From Microcoleus sp. CAWBG506 (GTDB lineage Bacteria; Cyanobacteriota; Cyanobacteriia; Cyanobacteriales; Microcoleaceae): a stretch of DNA of 64,000 nt. The position numbers and the translations under genes are program-made. The stretch covers positions 30,851 through 94,850 of the forward strand of contig JAHREW010000018.1 of NCBI GenBank assembly GCA_020883125.1, written 5' to 3'. The notes beneath the pieces were generated by a model that searched no databases, was not told the origin of the DNA, and saw only the letters and a program-made list of their open reading frames with translations. Numbering within the stretch: position 1 is the stretch's first letter; every line of letters starts with the position of its first letter. This document shows positions 61,546 through 64,000 of this stretch, piece by piece.

Positions 61546-64000
61546 ATGAAGTTTACCAGCGAGTACAGTATGTCAACCGTGAAAACACGCAATAATCAAA
61601 AAAATGTGAGTAACATCTCATGGGGAAGTTCCAGCTTGGGAGCAAAATCACAAGAGAGCAAAGATCTAGTAATTTTCGACTCGCAAATAGACAACTACCA
61701 ACAATTAGTCAGCGGAGTTAAAGCGGGATTTGAAGTAATTGCGATCGATCAATTCCGAGATGGCATAGAACAAATCAGTGAAATTTTGGGCGATCGCCAC
61801 AACATCAACAACATTCACATAATCTCTCACGGCGAAGCAGCAGCCATAAAACTTGGCTCAACAGAACTCAATATTCACAACCTAGAAACCTACAGCAGCC
61901 AATTGCAGCAGTGGGGAAAAGCACTCAACAAAGCAGCCAGCATTCTACTCTATGGCTGTAACATAGCCGCCAGCGAATCCGGCATTAAATTTATACAAAA
62001 AATCAGCGAAATAACCGGCGCAAATATTGCCGCTTCCAACAACCTCACAGGAAGCGCAGCACTAGGAGGCGACTGGGAATTAGAAATTACTACAGGAAAA
62101 ATCAATACCGAAATAGCCTTTCAAAAACAAGTCCTAGAAGACTACCCATCAGTCCTAGCTACCTTAGTCGCCGAAAACTTTAAAAACGATACAGTAATCG
62201 GGCCTTGGATCTATGGAATTTCTGGCACTTCTGCTAACCCAGACTTAACCGCAGGTGCCGTCAACCTCAGCGGTGTTATTCCCAGTTTAGGGCTTGGCGA
62301 TACAGTCGGCTCAGGCGCTTTGAGATTAACAGGAGCTCTCGGTAACCAATCAGCTTATGTCCTCTACAACAACCCCATCTCTGCCACTGATGGTATAAGA
62401 GTTACCTTTGATTTATTTGCCTATGGCTCCACGAGCACTGAGGGTGCAGATGGTCTTAGTTTTTTCCTGATTGACGGAACAGCAACGCCAACAAAAGCGG
62501 GAGGCTTTGGCGGATCTCTCGGCTATGGTAGCAATAATAGCCTAAATCCTGCCCTGAGATCCGAAGGCATTGTCGGAGGTTATTTAGGTGTCGGATTGGA
62601 CGAGTTTGGCAATTTTTCCGAGCCTCAACCGCTCCCACCACTACGATCGACTTTCGGGCGTGTGGGTGGTCCCGGAATTAGAAAAGATTCAGTAGCAGTT
62701 AGAGGCAGTGAAAGCAGAACTTATGAACATTTAGGTTTTAATTTTTTAACTAACACTTCCATTTCCCTTGGCATAGATAATCAAACTGCAACCAGTCGGA
62801 CTGCTATTAATACTAAAAGAAGCGTCCAAATTACATTATTTCCGGTGAATTCACCAACACCTAACCGTCTCGCAGTGGCCATAGACTTGGATCAGAACGG
62901 CAGCTTTGATGCGAGTGAAACACTGATCGACATCCCAAATTTGATAGCCGTAAACGGAGCAGTGCCACCTACTTTTAAATTTGGCTTTGCTGCTGCCACA
63001 GGTGGCGACAACAACATTCATGAACTTAACAATCTCCTCGTCGAAAGTATAAATCCGCCACCCCAAGCCGACGTTTCCATTGCCAAACAAGGACCCCAGG
63101 TTGCCGCCCTAGACAGCGCCATTACCTACACAATTACCTCCACTAATATAGGACCCAGTACCACCGACGCGAAAGATGTCCTAATTCAAGATATCCTGCC
63201 CCCAGGCTTAACAGGAGTCACCCCATCCAACAGTGGCACATACAACCCCACAACCAGGACTGTCTCGTGGCCAGTGATACCGACTTTGACCAGCGGTGGT
63301 AGCGTCACTTACACCGTCACCGCCATAGCTCCAGCCACACCCACCACCATCACTAACGTCGCTTACAGTAATTCCAGCACTTTCGATCCCGTTGTTGCAA
63401 ACAATAATACTTCGCTACCAACCTCTAGGGCCATCACGACAATAACTGCTATTGCTGACCTAGCTACCACCAAAACCGGGACTAATAGTGCTCCATCGGG
63501 TTCCACCGTCAGTTATACAATCACCACAAAAAACAACGGGCCGAACACCGCCGATAATATCACCATCACCGACAGCATCATTCCCGGCTTAACAGGAGTA
63601 GTTGTATCCAATGGCGGTACCTACAACAGCACTACAGGGATAGTCACCTTCCCCCTAGCCACCTTAACCAATCAAGCCAGCACCACCCGCACCATCAGCT
63701 TCATCGCACCAGCAGGAGTCAGCGTATCGAATATTGCCAGCAGTAGCTCCAGCACCCCAGACCCCACTCCCAGTAACAATGACGGTACTGCACCGGGTGC
63801 CAAAGTCACCACCGCTCTGACACCGAGCGCCGATGTCATTACCACCAAAACCGGGACTAATAGTGGTGCACCAGGTTCCACCGTCAGTTATACAATCACC
63901 ACAAAAAACAACGGGCCGAACACCGCCGATAATATCACCATCACCGACAGCATCATTCCCGGCTTAACAGGAGTAGTTGTATCCAATGGCGGTACCTACA
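61546..64000 (+). CDS. Large DUF4347 / lectin-like / DUF11-repeat surface protein (partial, runs off window)
   Basis: The frame stays open from 61546 to the window end (at least 818 residues). An in-frame ATG at 61570 is the alternative start. Residues about 40-205 are a DUF4347 domain (LVIFDSQIDNYQQLVSGVKA, HIISHGEAAAIKLGSTEL, ILLYGCNIA), typical at the N-terminus of giant cyanobacterial exoproteins. About 210-500 is an L-type-lectin-like beta-sandwich (EGADGLSFFLIDGTATP, GGYLGVGLDEFGN). From about 507 there are DUF11-like repeats (ADVSIAKQGPQ, ADLATTKTGTN, ADVITTKTGTN), each about 125-130 residues. No classical signal peptide is seen at the start, as usual for DUF4347 proteins. A role in adhesion or sheath is inferred. 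Confidence 0.85.
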   Translation, partial: MKFTSEYSMSTVKTRNNQKNVSNISWGSSSLGAKSQESKDLVIFDSQIDNYQQLVSGVKAGFEVIAIDQFRDGIEQISEILGDRHNINNIHIISHGEAAAIKLGSTELNIHNLETYSSQLQQWGKALNKAASILLYGCNIAASESGIKFIQKISEITGANIAASNNLTGSAALGGDWELEITTGKINTEIAFQKQVLEDYPSVLATLVAENFKNDTVIGPWIYGISGTSANPDLTAGAVNLSGVIPSLGLGDTVGSGALRLTGALGNQSAYVLYNNPISATDGIRVTFDLFAYGSTSTEGADGLSFFLIDGTATPTKAGGFGGSLGYGSNNSLNPALRSEGIVGGYLGVGLDEFGNFSEPQPLPPLRSTFGRVGGPGIRKDSVAVRGSESRTYEHLGFNFLTNTSISLGIDNQTATSRTAINTKRSVQITLFPVNSPTPNRLAVAIDLDQNGSFDASETLIDIPNLIAVNGAVPPTFKFGFAAATGGDNNIHELNNLLVESINPPPQADVSIAKQGPQVAALDSAITYTITSTNIGPSTTDAKDVLIQDILPPGLTGVTPSNSGTYNPTTRTVSWPVIPTLTSGGSVTYTVTAIAPATPTTITNVAYSNSSTFDPVVANNNTSLPTSRAITTITAIADLATTKTGTNSAPSGSTVSYTITTKNNGPNTADNITITDSIIPGLTGVVVSNGGTYNSTTGIVTFPLATLTNQASTTRTISFIAPAGVSVSNIASSSSSTPDPTPSNNDGTAPGAKVTTALTPSADVITTKTGTNSGAPGSTVSYTITTKNNGPNTADNITITDSIIPGLTGVVVSNGGTY
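63466..64000 (+). repeat. 375-bp tandem repeat in the surface-protein gene
   Basis: The stretch from 63466 is repeated from 63841 with near identity up to the window end, including silent positions. The period is 375 bp, or 125 codons. The low divergence shows recent duplication or gene conversion of a DUF11 unit. Confidence 0.9.

Overview
This window is chromosomal DNA of a cyanobacterium, most probably a filamentous, non-heterocystous member of the Oscillatoriales (Microcoleus/Oscillatoria/Phormidium-like). Evidence read from the sequence: the HIP1 octamer GCGATCGC is frequent inside and between genes. A psb34 gene, a cyanobacterial-type hemY, an RNase P RNA carrying heptamer repeats, and a hetZ-like/patU-like pair are present. 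Many intergenic spaces are filled with short 7-nt tandem repeats and small palindromic elements. The placement is inference; no rRNA gene is present to confirm it.

Layout. 0.2-4.4 kb (mostly minus strand): a TPR/pentapeptide-repeat protein, an internally deleted IS200/IS605 tnpB relic, a cluster of hairpins and MITEs, and gatB. 5-12 kb (plus): a six-PAS soluble histidine kinase followed by a REC-GAF-PAS-PAS-GGDEF-EAL protein, a likely signalling pair acting on cyclic-di-GMP. 12-20.7 kb (plus): a GH57 glucan enzyme, a kinase-gene fragment, two small conserved-looking genes, a complete polyamine ABC transporter (potB-potC-potD-potA), thiG with an unusual N-terminal extension, and psb34. 21-24 kb: a TPR protein and an OmpR-type response regulator. 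24.3-29.6 kb (minus): hemY, a small DUF2811-like gene, a 735-bp gene-free stretch with four helically phased DnaA-box-like sites, an Fe-S photolyase/cryptochrome and a methyltransferase. 30-40.5 kb: a Cache/HAMP kinase, a Gfo/Idh oxidoreductase, rnc, rnpB, corA and a 1412-residue multi-PAS kinase. 41-45.9 kb: a CIRCE-controlled monocistronic groEL, an ABC exporter and a MAPEG protein. 46-50.8 kb: small genes among nested MITEs, murD and glyS. 50.9-57 kb: the hetZ-like/patU-like pair, an RNase D-type exonuclease, a CAP-domain protein and trpB. 57.4-64 kb: SUI1/YciH, recR, a prolyl oligopeptidase and the 5' part of a large DUF4347-lectin-DUF11 surface protein that runs off the window.

The most striking theme is genome plasticity driven by very small repeats. 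One MITE family can be seen as a filled site (about 46.54 kb) and as the matching empty site (about 15.21 kb), giving a TA target duplication. Heptanucleotide arrays of at least six different sequences lie in intergenic spaces, inside rnpB, and on the start regions of potC and of an ABC exporter gene. Several proteins (oxidoreductase, prolyl oligopeptidase, and probably the GGDEF/EAL and TPR proteins) carry in-frame low-complexity inserts that look like translated repeat elements. Fragments of a DUF389 membrane protein gene, a histidine kinase gene and tnpB show ongoing gene decay. I saw no CRISPR array, tRNA, rRNA, prophage or recognisable defence system.
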